From JBFHFS01 sp041583495 (GTDB lineage: Bacteria > Bacteroidota > Bacteroidia > Bacteroidales > Marinilabiliaceae): a DNA stretch of 29,078 nucleotides. Under the pieces are notes generated by a model that was given only the letters and a program-made list of their open reading frames with translations, searched no databases and was not told the origin of the DNA. Positions 8,489 to 16,479 of the stretch are shown piece after piece; positions within the stretch are counted from its first letter, which is position 1, and each line of letters opens with the position of its first letter. The stretch is from the NCBI GenBank assembly GCA_041583495.1, contig JBFHFS010000061.1, positions 1 through 29,078 on the forward strand, in the 5' to 3' direction. A program made the position numbers and the translations under genes.

Positions 8489-8629
8489 TCAGGAAAAGAA
8501 GTTGTTGTAAAGCATGATGATTAAGCTCAAAACCACATAAATAAGTAGAACGATGTTGGTGTTTTTGAGCTTTTTATACTTCTTTAAAAGTTGGTCGTAA
8601 TTGTGGGGTTCGGGTGTTTTCATGAACAT
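8489..8629 (-). CDS. Small single-pass membrane protein (46 aa)
   Basis: A short frame from ATG 8629 (a second in-frame ATG is at 8623) to the TGA at 8489-8491. It encodes a hydrophilic, lysine-rich first half (NYDQLLKKYKKLKNTN) followed by one hydrophobic helix (IVLLIYVVLSLIIMLYNNFF) at the C-terminus. The amphipathic lysine segment leading directly into a transmembrane helix is typical of genuine small membrane proteins and unlikely in random sequence. No family is recognised and no strong ribosome site is seen. Flanking stretches 8309-8488 and 8630-8818 contain nothing else I can support. Confidence 0.5.
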   Translation of the reverse strand: MFMKTPEPHNYDQLLKKYKKLKNTNIVLLIYVVLSLIIMLYNNFFS

Positions 8630-8818
8630 CTTGGTTAAAACGAAATAGGATATAAACAATAATATAAATATGCCTTTTTTATTTTAATATTTCAACTTTT
8701 GGGTGAATTATTCACCTGCCCCTCAGTTATTTTGTGTTCCTATTCATGGCATTAGGTGGATGTTTCCGTGGCTCTGCCGCTTCACCGCTCCTCTTGCCGG
8801 GGTGTGTAAAAAGGCAGG

Positions 8819-9277
8819 TTAGTTTTTGAGAAAGATGTAGCCGTTGAGTGAGGTGGCAATTAATAACCAGATAAGATAGGGGGCAATTAAGGCCGATTTG
8901 AGTTTTAATTCGGGCCAGTAGTAGAACAGGAAGAATCCAACCAGCACGGTAAGCCCGCATATTATAAGAAGGCCGGCCAGAACATGGTGAAAGTAGAAGA
9001 ACGTTGGGTTCCAGGCTACGTTTAAGATCCATTGAAGGGTAAATAAGGCGATCAACAGATTCTTGTTTTTTGCCATGGGCCATAGATAGGCCATATACAA
9101 GGCAAAGCAGATCATGATGAGGGTCCAGGCGGCTCCAAAGGTCCAGCCGGGAGGCGTCCAGGGGGCTTTGACAAGGCTCGTATACCAGTCGGAGGGAACC
9201 CCTTTTCGGGTGAAGCTTCCACCGATGGCCAATGCCCCGAAATTGAGGGCCAGGAAAAGTAGGAATCTGTAAATCAT
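8819..9277 (-). CDS. tspO: TspO/MBR family tryptophan-rich sensory protein
   Basis: A five-helix integral membrane protein of the TspO/MBR (peripheral benzodiazepine receptor) family. Members bind porphyrins and related ligands and influence tetrapyrrole, redox or stress responses. From ATG 9277 it is 152 aa, the usual length; an ATG at 9307 would add ten polar residues (SYRKIKTKT) not expected in the family, so I favour 9277. Family signatures are GGSFTRKG after helix 1, WYTSLVKAPWTPPGWTFG (about 31-48), ALYMAYLW, and the helix-3 motif QWILNVAWNPTFF. Aromatic residues line each helix as in TspO structures. It is monocistronic. Family assignment is very secure; the ligand here is unknown. Confidence 0.93.
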   Translation of the reverse strand: MIYRFLLFLALNFGALAIGGSFTRKGVPSDWYTSLVKAPWTPPGWTFGAAWTLIMICFALYMAYLWPMAKNKNLLIALFTLQWILNVAWNPTFFYFHHVLAGLLIICGLTVLVGFFLFYYWPELKLKSALIAPYLIWLLIATSLNGYIFLKN

Positions 9278-9464
9278 AGTCTTTGTTTTTATTTTTCGAT
9301 AGCTCATCAAACAATCAATAGCTTTAATTCAAAACCTTTTCCGGACCAGGCAATTGGGCTTCCATTTCAAACAAAGTCTGAGCTCAGAATGGATGACCTG
9401 GCTGTTTAATTCAATTCCATACCTAAAGGATCGGTGTTAAGGGCCCGTTCCTGTTTTTATGGGT

Positions 9465-10676
9465 TTAATATCGATCATATTTTCCGTCAATGATCACCTC
9501 TTTCACGGCTTCCAGATAGCCAAATCCGTTGAGCATGTCGGGCAACAGGTAACTGCCCTCCACCCATTCGTTCCAGGCGTTGATGGTGATCAGTCTGGGC
9601 TGCTCCGGGTGGCTGTCGGCATATTTTTTCGCTTTGGAAAGCAGGGTGGCAAAGCTTTGGGGTGTGTTGTGATAATGCACCACATCGTGAATGCCTTTTG
9701 CGGGAAAACGTGGCGTATCGTCCCATCCGATCGAGACGCACGGAAAGAGCGGTACATCCAGTACAGCGTCCATTTGTTCCCGTATTTTGATGGAATTGGT
9801 GCCATAAGCCACATAATCCTCAGCCATTCCGCCCATATTGTACATGGCCACACTGTTAAAACCCATCGCTTTCACCCGGTTGGCAAACTGCCCGGCTGCC
9901 GCTTCCGTCATAATAGAGCCCCCGCCCTGATTCCACTGGATATGCAGGCCGGAGAAACCGGCTTTTTTCACTTCATCGCGGAAATAATCCAGTGCTTCAC
10001 GGGCTCCTTCCACCCCGCCAAAGCTTTCCATCAGTTTGTCCACGCTGAAGATCGAAAATACGGGTTGGCCATTGAATTTTAAATAGTTGGGTTGTTTGAA
10101 ATACTGGTTGATGATCCTGTCTACCATGATCTGGAAGTTTTTCCAGTCCACCCTGGCGTTCCAAAGAATTTCGGTGTTGTCTTTATAGCGGTGAACGTTC
10201 CAGTAATTGTGCCTTACATCGTGGTTGGCCCACATGATGTAGAAATGCATTTTATGGTTGTTTTTGGCTTTCAGGAAACCATCGTTAAGGGCGCTCTCCA
10301 GGAAGGGGCCATTTTCGTACCAGTACCAGTCGTAAACGAATACATTTACCCCATGGTCGGTGGCTACGTCGATCCATTTTTCCACCACCCCGGGATCATT
10401 GTCCAGTTCGTAACCCCAAAGCGGCTGACGGGGCTGATAATGCCCGTCGAAACGGGGATCTCCCTTTTTTATTACTTCCCATTCGCCGGTCCCTTCCGAC
10501 CACAGCTTCTTCAAGGCCAATGAATCGTTGTGACACGACGGCCAGACGTATGCTGCCACATAATAATCACTTTTGGCCGGATTCTCCATCTGTTGAGGGG
10601 ATCGATCACCTGCTGAACAGCCCAAAAATATACCCAACATCATCAGAGCGCTGAATTTGAGAATGGAGTTTTTCAT
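9465..10676 (-). CDS. WbsX/GH99-like glycan-processing lipoprotein
   Basis: A 403-aa protein from ATG 10676 with lipobox LGIFLGC (Cys20), hence an envelope lipoprotein; a GTG at 10697 would spoil the signal peptide. It carries hallmarks of the WbsX family (PF14307), which is related to GH99/GH71 endo-acting glycosidases: YYVAAYVWPSCHNDS near the mature N-terminus, the pattern GVNVFVYDWYWYENG (109-123), and the terminal motif NAWNEWVEGSYLLP (366-379), with candidate acids Asp116, Glu370 and Glu374. The family name comes from O-antigen clusters, where it was labelled a glycosyltransferase, but exported lipoprotein members among degradative genes are more likely hydrolases. Upstream lies a 19-bp palindrome at 10753-10771. 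Family is secure; hydrolase role is inferred. Confidence 0.85.
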   Translation of the reverse strand: MKNSILKFSALMMLGIFLGCSAGDRSPQQMENPAKSDYYVAAYVWPSCHNDSLALKKLWSEGTGEWEVIKKGDPRFDGHYQPRQPLWGYELDNDPGVVEKWIDVATDHGVNVFVYDWYWYENGPFLESALNDGFLKAKNNHKMHFYIMWANHDVRHNYWNVHRYKDNTEILWNARVDWKNFQIMVDRIINQYFKQPNYLKFNGQPVFSIFSVDKLMESFGGVEGAREALDYFRDEVKKAGFSGLHIQWNQGGGSIMTEAAAGQFANRVKAMGFNSVAMYNMGGMAEDYVAYGTNSIKIREQMDAVLDVPLFPCVSIGWDDTPRFPAKGIHDVVHYHNTPQSFATLLSKAKKYADSHPEQPRLITINAWNEWVEGSYLLPDMLNGFGYLEAVKEVIIDGKYDRY

Positions 10677-10697
10677 TAGTTTAAATATTGGCATCAC

Positions 10698-11252
10698 TCA
10701 GTTCCTCTGCACTCGAAGCCTGTTTTTAGGATGCTGGTTTACCGATGATTCGTTCTTTGATAATCAAAGAATTAGGAATAAAAATAAACATTTTATTGGA
10801 GTTGATGTCGCAAAGGACCTCTTTTATATTTGGGATTTATCAAAAGGTTAGTGTTGCAGGAGTAGGGATTCAATGGTTTTCGATTCAATGGTTTTCGTTC
10901 ATCTTATCCGTTATTATATTTCAAGCTTATCTCCGGGTAATTTGGTTTTCTGTCCGAAAATCAAATGGATAACCATTTTTACTCATGCAGATCTATCCCG
11001 GAAAAGGGTTTTATAACCATAATGCGTATTTACATTTTATTTTGCCGGAGAGGGATGGAGGGTGCCTCCTTTTTGTTTCGTAATGAGTTTAAGCCTGGCT
11101 GTTTGTGGGTTATTTGCGTCCCCCTCGATGGCGTGTCCTGAAAATTGGGCTTAAGTTCAACAGTAAGCACACCCTGCGCCGGCTTTTAAGGGGATATCTT
11201 AAAAATAAGGATTCTTCCAGGAGCCCAAAGAAGTTTCTTTTCCGGTTTAGAT
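10698..11252. other. 555-bp gap with no supportable gene
   Basis: The gap between the WbsX-like and heparinase-like genes contains a palindrome (10753-10771), a tandem duplication of GATTCAATGGTTTTC (10867-10881 and 10882-10896) and a short plus-strand stretch (about 10785-10850) reading KHFIGVDVAKDLFYIWDL. That stretch faintly resembles the N-terminus of IS110-type transposases but ends at once. A GGAGG-GTG-CCTCC hairpin with a T-run near 11055-11072 has no plus-strand gene before it. Nothing else was found. Confidence 0.6.
10753..10771. promoter_or_regulatory. 19-bp palindrome, candidate operator
   Basis: TTCTTTGA-TAA-TCAAAGAA has two perfect 8-bp arms around a 3-bp centre. It lies 77-95 bp upstream of the WbsX-like lipoprotein start, a position suited to a dimeric regulator. 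There is no T-run, so it is not a terminator. No regulator gene adjoins it; operator function is inferred from symmetry and position only. Confidence 0.45.
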
Positions 11253-13178
11253 TTATTCAGACTCTGAAATTTCTATTTTGTTTTCCCCCTTGACACCAGG
11301 ATCTTTAACGGTAAATACAATCCGGGTTATCCCATCCGGCCAGTATTTTTTAAGCTGTTGGTCTGTCACTTCATTTAATTCAATGACAGGTGAAACACTT
11401 TTGGAATTGTATTTCATTTCCAGGCTAAAGCTGTCGCCTTCCAGGCTTAAAACTCCCGGAGCTTTTTCTGTTACTTTGCAAGAGGTTACAAAATTTAATG
11501 TGGTTGGAGCATTTCCCACTTCACTTAATTCATAATGATCTGAGATGGTGAATTTTTTTCCTCTGTCAAGACGATAGCATCTCACCCACTTTTTAACGCC
11601 CGCTTCTTCAATATAGGCCTCTGAAATATCTGTTGAAAAAAGAGCCTTTTTAGGATCGGCACTAAACGAAGTGTTTTTTGCCACATATTGCCGCCCCTGC
11701 ATCTGGTCAACACCGTTTATTTTTGGAAGATTATGGTACTGGGATTGCATCGTCCAGATTTCATATCTTCGGCTGCTGAAGGTTTTGGCTACATAGTTTT
11801 CGCGTCCTAAATCTATTAAACAGGGTTTCCCATCGAAATACAAAAGACAGGAGCCCAAATCATTGTGATTATGACTCTCAGCGTTATGGCCTCCCTTGGC
11901 TGCAAAAAAGAATCCTTCTGTAGAACCCGCCTTATCCCTTGCTCCGGCGACTTCAGTATCTGGCAACCAGAAATCACGGATAAGTGCATTGGCAGCAGGC
12001 GCCTTTTCTATTTCATCGAGTAACAAAAGTTGCATGAGTTGTTCATCTATTTTTCCTTCGGGAGCCTGAGTTCCCCAACCTTGCTTTTTGGCCAGGTAGG
12101 CCCCAAATTGTTGCATGGTCCTATCCTGAATCTCTTTTCCATAACTGTAAATAATCTGCGGTCTGCTACCGGTTTTAGCGTCTGCATCCGCAAAATTGAT
12201 GAAATATGGATAACTGATGTAAGCCTTATAGATATAGGTGCCCATGTTTATAATGAGCTGGTTGTCAAAAACATTGAATTGTCCCTTCGTTGCCAGTTTC
12301 AGTAAGTCGAGGTTTTGGAACAAGGAAGCACCAGCCCTTCCCCAATACGATGGTCCTTCGTCGCAACCGCCATCTGCAGGATATTGATTGAGGAAAACAT
12401 CCAACGAGCGTATTACTTTTTTAACGCCCTCAATTTTTTTCTCTTGATCATCTTCCAGAAGTAAAATAGCCGTGAGCATATTGTGGTTGGTCCATGGATT
12501 CCAGTTGTTGACAGTTCCACTGCCATCCAGGCCCATCCACCAAAAGTCATCACGCTCATAGTAAGGGATGATGGCTTTTTTCATAATCTCGTCTTTCAGC
12601 CTTTTTGAGATTAATGGATGAATTTCATCGAATTTATCATGAAAAAGATGCCAGGTCCATGAAAGAATATTAGCCATTTCTCCAACTCCCAGATCAATAG
12701 AAGGATTGTCGTTGTCGGGAAGACCAACAGGTGCCGGCAAGTGAGCTGACCAACCCCACCAGGTTTGTTCGCTGTAGTACCAGACGCCATTGATAATCTG
12801 ATCAATAAACCTTCCCTTGCCTTCCGCCAATTCGCCCATTACCAGGGCCATCAGCGCAGATCGTGGCGCGGCATACACCCCTTGTCTTCGATCGCCAGAG
12901 CGAATGACCTCAAGGTAATCGGTGGCTTTGACTACCGGCCAATCGTAATCGAGTTTTTTCTCAGCTTCCCCGATGTATTGCATCGTGAGGGTTGCAGGTA
13001 TTTTGTCCCAAAAATCACGATCCCTGTAGGTTGGCAACCCTATTTCTGAAAAGTCTTTGATCAAGGCATTTTCCAACTCTATTTCATTCGCCTCCTTTTG
13101 CAGAATGTCACGTTTCTCTGAAGAAAACCCACTCGATGCAAAACCGCTAAGTAAAAAAAGAATGATAATTTTTTTCAT
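11253..13178 (-). CDS. Heparinase II/III-like polysaccharide lyase, secreted
   Basis: A 641-aa protein with a signal peptide (MKKIIILFLLSGFASSGFSS). Residues about 45-400 form an all-helical (alpha/alpha) region with NNWNPWTNHNML (224-235) and DEGPSYWGRAG (273-283). From about 410 a beta-sandwich begins with GGHNAESHNHNDLGS (429-443), the signature of the heparinase II/III-like fold (PF07940), and YHNLPKINGV (481-490). By analogy with studied lyases, Tyr278 and histidines 436, 438 and 482 are candidate catalytic or structural residues; these lyases cleave uronic-acid-containing glycans by beta-elimination. Length and domain order fit a complete enzyme. It lies downstream of the T9SS protein gene on the same strand (71-nt gap), suggesting co-transcription. 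Fold: confident; lyase family number and substrate: not decidable. Confidence 0.87.
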   Translation of the reverse strand: MKKIIILFLLSGFASSGFSSEKRDILQKEANEIELENALIKDFSEIGLPTYRDRDFWDKIPATLTMQYIGEAEKKLDYDWPVVKATDYLEVIRSGDRRQGVYAAPRSALMALVMGELAEGKGRFIDQIINGVWYYSEQTWWGWSAHLPAPVGLPDNDNPSIDLGVGEMANILSWTWHLFHDKFDEIHPLISKRLKDEIMKKAIIPYYERDDFWWMGLDGSGTVNNWNPWTNHNMLTAILLLEDDQEKKIEGVKKVIRSLDVFLNQYPADGGCDEGPSYWGRAGASLFQNLDLLKLATKGQFNVFDNQLIINMGTYIYKAYISYPYFINFADADAKTGSRPQIIYSYGKEIQDRTMQQFGAYLAKKQGWGTQAPEGKIDEQLMQLLLLDEIEKAPAANALIRDFWLPDTEVAGARDKAGSTEGFFFAAKGGHNAESHNHNDLGSCLLYFDGKPCLIDLGRENYVAKTFSSRRYEIWTMQSQYHNLPKINGVDQMQGRQYVAKNTSFSADPKKALFSTDISEAYIEEAGVKKWVRCYRLDRGKKFTISDHYELSEVGNAPTTLNFVTSCKVTEKAPGVLSLEGDSFSLEMKYNSKSVSPVIELNEVTDQQLKKYWPDGITRIVFTVKDPGVKGENKIEISESE

Positions 13179-13249
13179 CTTCAGTTATTAGGTAATCTCG
13201 TTGAACTTGTTGATGACTCGGGCCGTGGTGACCGGCAAAATACAGATCT

Positions 13250-15223
13250 TTAAAGTTTTACTATTTTTTCTACCTCTATTTGACCCTCCTTAATAATTTT
13301 GAGAAAATATATGCCAGAGTTTAATCCCTCGATGTTGACTTCATAATTGTCACTGGATATTTCTTCTTCGAGTTCCAAATAACCATTTATATTAAACAGC
13401 TTTAATTTGGCGTCATGCTGGTTCTGTATCTGAAGTTCTTTTGTCACCGGGTTGGGATACACCTTTGCTAGGGAATCCTTTGATGGATCATTTCCCTCTA
13501 TCTCATTTGCAGAAAAACTGATCTCCGGAAAATCGGGCAATTCCTCTGAAGAAAGCTGCTGATGCACACAAATTGGCACGTATCCCACCTCTAATCCTTC
13601 GGGAGGCGTCACTATTAAGCCATCATCCAGAGAGACTTTTTCCTTTTTGGGTTCGGGGAAGTAATGGTCATTCTTATTCCAGTTTTTATGAATGAGCTCA
13701 ACTCTCTTTTGGATAAGTTCCCTCTCGGCCTCATCCATATCAGAGTTCAATATGGAGGGTTGTTCATTAAATTTATACCAGTAATAGACGGCTGTGCTAC
13801 CATCATCAAGTATTGCATAATAGGGCCCTGCGGTAGGCCCCGGGTTTTTCCACACATCTACTATCTCATCACTGTAGGAAAAATCAGGATGCATGGGTGT
13901 ATAAATGGGGTCTTGGTTAAACCCGTCAAATTCCCAATCGTCCTCATAATCTTCACGGGAATCTATCTCCTTTAAGCCACTTTCATCGGGCACCTCCGTT
14001 TCAGGGATCGCTGTGGCAGAGGCATCCCCATTTCTTAAGAGATAATACTCAGGCAGTCTGACCAAATCAAGTCCATCTGCTTTTTCAATCAGATCGCCTT
14101 TCCACTTAAATGCCGCTGCATAAGGGTCACCAGGATCACTAATTCTTGTTACAAAGTTGGATGTAGAGACTTTTATGGTTTTGTCCAATTTGTAGGATGT
14201 GGATATGCTTGTGTTGGTTCGAATATGCACGGCCCCTTCTTGCGCAGTGAAGTCGGTTGAAGCAACAGGCCCTCCTTTAAACCAGGTGCTTACCGCATCC
14301 CACATGGAGCCATCCATATTCATTGGCATGGTTCCTATCCGCCCAATGCCATCTTCATCTATGGGCATAAATACAGGGGAAAGTTTATAATAAACATCTC
14401 CATTGGAATCCACCCATTTTTTTGCCGGTAGAGTATTTGTTTCCCTTTGGAAAACAGGGGATAGTTTCAACAGGCTATTGTCAAAATTTTTACCTACGGT
14501 ACTCTCCTGAGTCAAAGCACGCTTTGACCAGTGATAGGGTGTATGAAAGGCCACAGGACCACTGAAGTTTTCGGTGTTAAAGAACAGCGTCCAACAACGA
14601 TTTCCCGTGGGTTTGTCTTCTCCTGCCGTGGTACTTTTCGGCTCTGTTAAAGGAAGCGCATAATACCCGTAGCCGAACATCTTATTGTTTGCACGACCCT
14701 CAAAGCCTATTCCATCTAAGGGAAAAAGCAGGCAATTACTCAGCACAGCCGCTCCATAACGTCCTATATTTTCCTCCCACCGAAGCGTAGATGAATTTCT
14801 TGAATTCTTGAAACCAGGTGATCCCTGGCCCGGGCCATTACTGAAAGATCCAAATCCCCCGGCAACACCGCCCATTGTGAATTTTTGTGGCGTTTTGTAG
14901 TTGTGAAAGCTGTTGGCCGGCTTATAGCCTGCTCCACCCTCCATGGTGTGGTAACCATAGGTGTCACGGTTGTAATCAGGGAGATCATAAATCTCTGTCG
15001 GCTGATACCAGGTATGCATCATCCCGCTTTGATAAAAGCTACCCACCCAATCATCCGGTACCGTATTGTGAATGTTGGTGTAGTGGAACCCACCATATAT
15101 GTGTGTTTCTGGAATATCTTTAGAAAATCCCATAAACAGATAGGGTTTAAAATTCGCGTTTTCTACCTGAGCCACAAGGGGCAAACCGATTAAAAAGCAA
15201 AAGAAAAAATAAAAGTATTTCAT
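13250..15223 (-). CDS. T9SS-sorted secreted protein of unknown function
   Basis: From ATG 15223 the protein is 657 aa with a typical signal peptide (MKYFYFFFCFLIGLPLVAQ); an upstream TTG at 15298 would add 25 residues that break it. The last 75 residues, opening with AKVYPNPVTKELQIQNQ and closing with GIYFLKIIKEGQIEVEKIVKL, are a type A C-terminal T9SS sorting domain, so the protein should cross the outer membrane and be surface-anchored or released. The body (about 25-580) is rich in Trp, Tyr, Gly and acidic residues (for example NRCWTLFFNTENFSGPVAFHTPYHW) with no family I recognise. An acidic linker (PDESGLKEIDSREDYEDDWE) is visible around residue 450. It precedes the heparinase-like gene by 71 nt, so a role in attacking the same glycan is a reasonable guess. 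Confidence 0.8.
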   Translation of the reverse strand: MKYFYFFFCFLIGLPLVAQVENANFKPYLFMGFSKDIPETHIYGGFHYTNIHNTVPDDWVGSFYQSGMMHTWYQPTEIYDLPDYNRDTYGYHTMEGGAGYKPANSFHNYKTPQKFTMGGVAGGFGSFSNGPGQGSPGFKNSRNSSTLRWEENIGRYGAAVLSNCLLFPLDGIGFEGRANNKMFGYGYYALPLTEPKSTTAGEDKPTGNRCWTLFFNTENFSGPVAFHTPYHWSKRALTQESTVGKNFDNSLLKLSPVFQRETNTLPAKKWVDSNGDVYYKLSPVFMPIDEDGIGRIGTMPMNMDGSMWDAVSTWFKGGPVASTDFTAQEGAVHIRTNTSISTSYKLDKTIKVSTSNFVTRISDPGDPYAAAFKWKGDLIEKADGLDLVRLPEYYLLRNGDASATAIPETEVPDESGLKEIDSREDYEDDWEFDGFNQDPIYTPMHPDFSYSDEIVDVWKNPGPTAGPYYAILDDGSTAVYYWYKFNEQPSILNSDMDEAERELIQKRVELIHKNWNKNDHYFPEPKKEKVSLDDGLIVTPPEGLEVGYVPICVHQQLSSEELPDFPEISFSANEIEGNDPSKDSLAKVYPNPVTKELQIQNQHDAKLKLFNINGYLELEEEISSDNYEVNIEGLNSGIYFLKIIKEGQIEVEKIVKL

Positions 15224-15462
15224 GAAAAGAGTGTAGTTATTCGTTGAATATGAAGTATAAAAAAAGATTATCCGAATTAAGATTTGAGCAAGGAACAAAT
15301 AAAAGTACTTTGTAAAGCTATAAAATTATTGGGTTGGGATCAATTTGCCAGGGTGATTTGTCCCACGCCTGACGGAATGTGCTGTGGTTGTTGGTGTTTT
15401 CTGGGGTTTTAAACGTTGGCGCAACGGTTTGGGTACAGGGACAAAATCTCCATGAAGGTCGC

Positions 15463-15700
15463 CTAAACCTCAATATGTTTATTAATGAGATTTATTAATT
15501 TAAACGGGTTCGCAGGTTTGGAGATGTAGTCGTTGCACCCGGTTTCCAAACCAACCGTTTCAGGCTTTTTTAAATCCATGCAATTCTTCAGCTGAATAAC
15601 CCGGAAAACAGGAACAAGCAGGATTGGAATAAATAATTCGACCTTTTTGATCAACCTCCGCAGGGGAGATGGGGGATTTTTGGAGCTTCTTTTGCATTTC
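15463..15700 (-). pseudogene. Relic of a PAS / receiver-domain signalling protein
   Basis: Two frames overlap. One (about 15563-15690) reads ISPAEVDQKGRIIYSNPACS followed by GYSAEELHG, a good partial PAS domain. The other ends at a TAG at 15463-15465 and reads VGLETGCNDYISKPANPFKL followed by INLINKHI, the C-terminal strand-helix of a response-regulator receiver domain (the KP after DYIS is the conserved Lys-Pro). The kinase core expected between them in a hybrid sensor is absent and the pieces are out of frame, so this is a decayed, internally deleted gene. The intact histidine kinase downstream is a different protein, with no PAS domain. Confidence 0.55.
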
Positions 15701-15703
15701 ACA

Positions 15704-16479
15704 AGGGGAATCTGTTGTTGGGGAAACCGCTTTGGAGTTGCTTTGTCGGGTCAATAAGACTCTTATGCCGGGGGGTGCCAGCCCTTTGCATTCCAATCCT
15801 AAAAAATTTATTTCAAGACCTCCTCTTAAAAGCTGGATATGAGGGCAGTGTCACCTTTCCGATGAACTGCGCTGGAGATTTTGATTGTGGGGAAAATGCG
15901 TAAGATCATGGACAAAAAAGGGCACTACATCGATTAGGTTTTGAATGAGGTGCGAATGCTTGCATATTTGTATCAGATATAACAAAGTAAAGATTCTACG
16001 CTCGAAAAATTAATGGACTTGAACCTCGCATGGATTTGAGTTCCATGCCTACGATAAACCCGAATGGTGGGGTGGTTTGCGATTTTCTACCCTTCCACAC
16101 CCTCTCGTTGCAATCGAGGGGGTGTTATTTTTGCCTCTTATTGGTCACAAAGAGGCTTTCGGTCAAGGTCTGCTCATGGTAAATGGGATTCATTCCACCA
16201 CACTAAAAGGCCAAAAGAGATATTCAAGGGGTGGCCAGCCCTTTCTAAACCAATTTGGTGGAAGAATAATTTGACCATCTCTCTTTCCCCTAAAGAGATA
16301 GGGCTTTTAGAAGAATATATCGGACAGTTCGTTATCGAAGGTCCCTCTATTTTTTCTTCAGGTCGATTTATTTCAAAATCTATTTTTTGGGTTCTTCCGG
16401 TTTGTTTAAGATTAACGGTACCTGAAAATAGGCAGTAAATTAATCATTCACAAATGGTCAGGTCCGGAAAATCCTTTCA
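15704..16479. other. About 775 bp without a supportable gene
   Basis: Frames here on both strands are interrupted or lack any recognisable protein pattern. The most open one (plus strand 16064-16438) has no coherent composition or family resemblance. With the relic next to it, the stretch probably represents eroded coding DNA. Confidence 0.5.

Noticed and set aside
8727..9314. 195-codon minus-strand frame overlapping tspO
   Set aside because: It is an alternative frame of tspO with no hydrophobic pattern or family match.
9459..10523. Two long plus-strand frames opposite the WbsX-like gene
   Set aside because: They are antisense shadows; the minus frame has the lipobox and the NAWNEWVEG motif.
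10825..10832. Exact TATATTTG promoter match on the plus strand
   Set aside because: No plus-strand gene follows; likely chance in AT-rich DNA.
11055..11072. GGAGG-GTG-CCTCC hairpin with T-run on the plus strand
   Set aside because: Stem is only 5 bp and no plus-strand gene precedes it; listed only as part of the gap.
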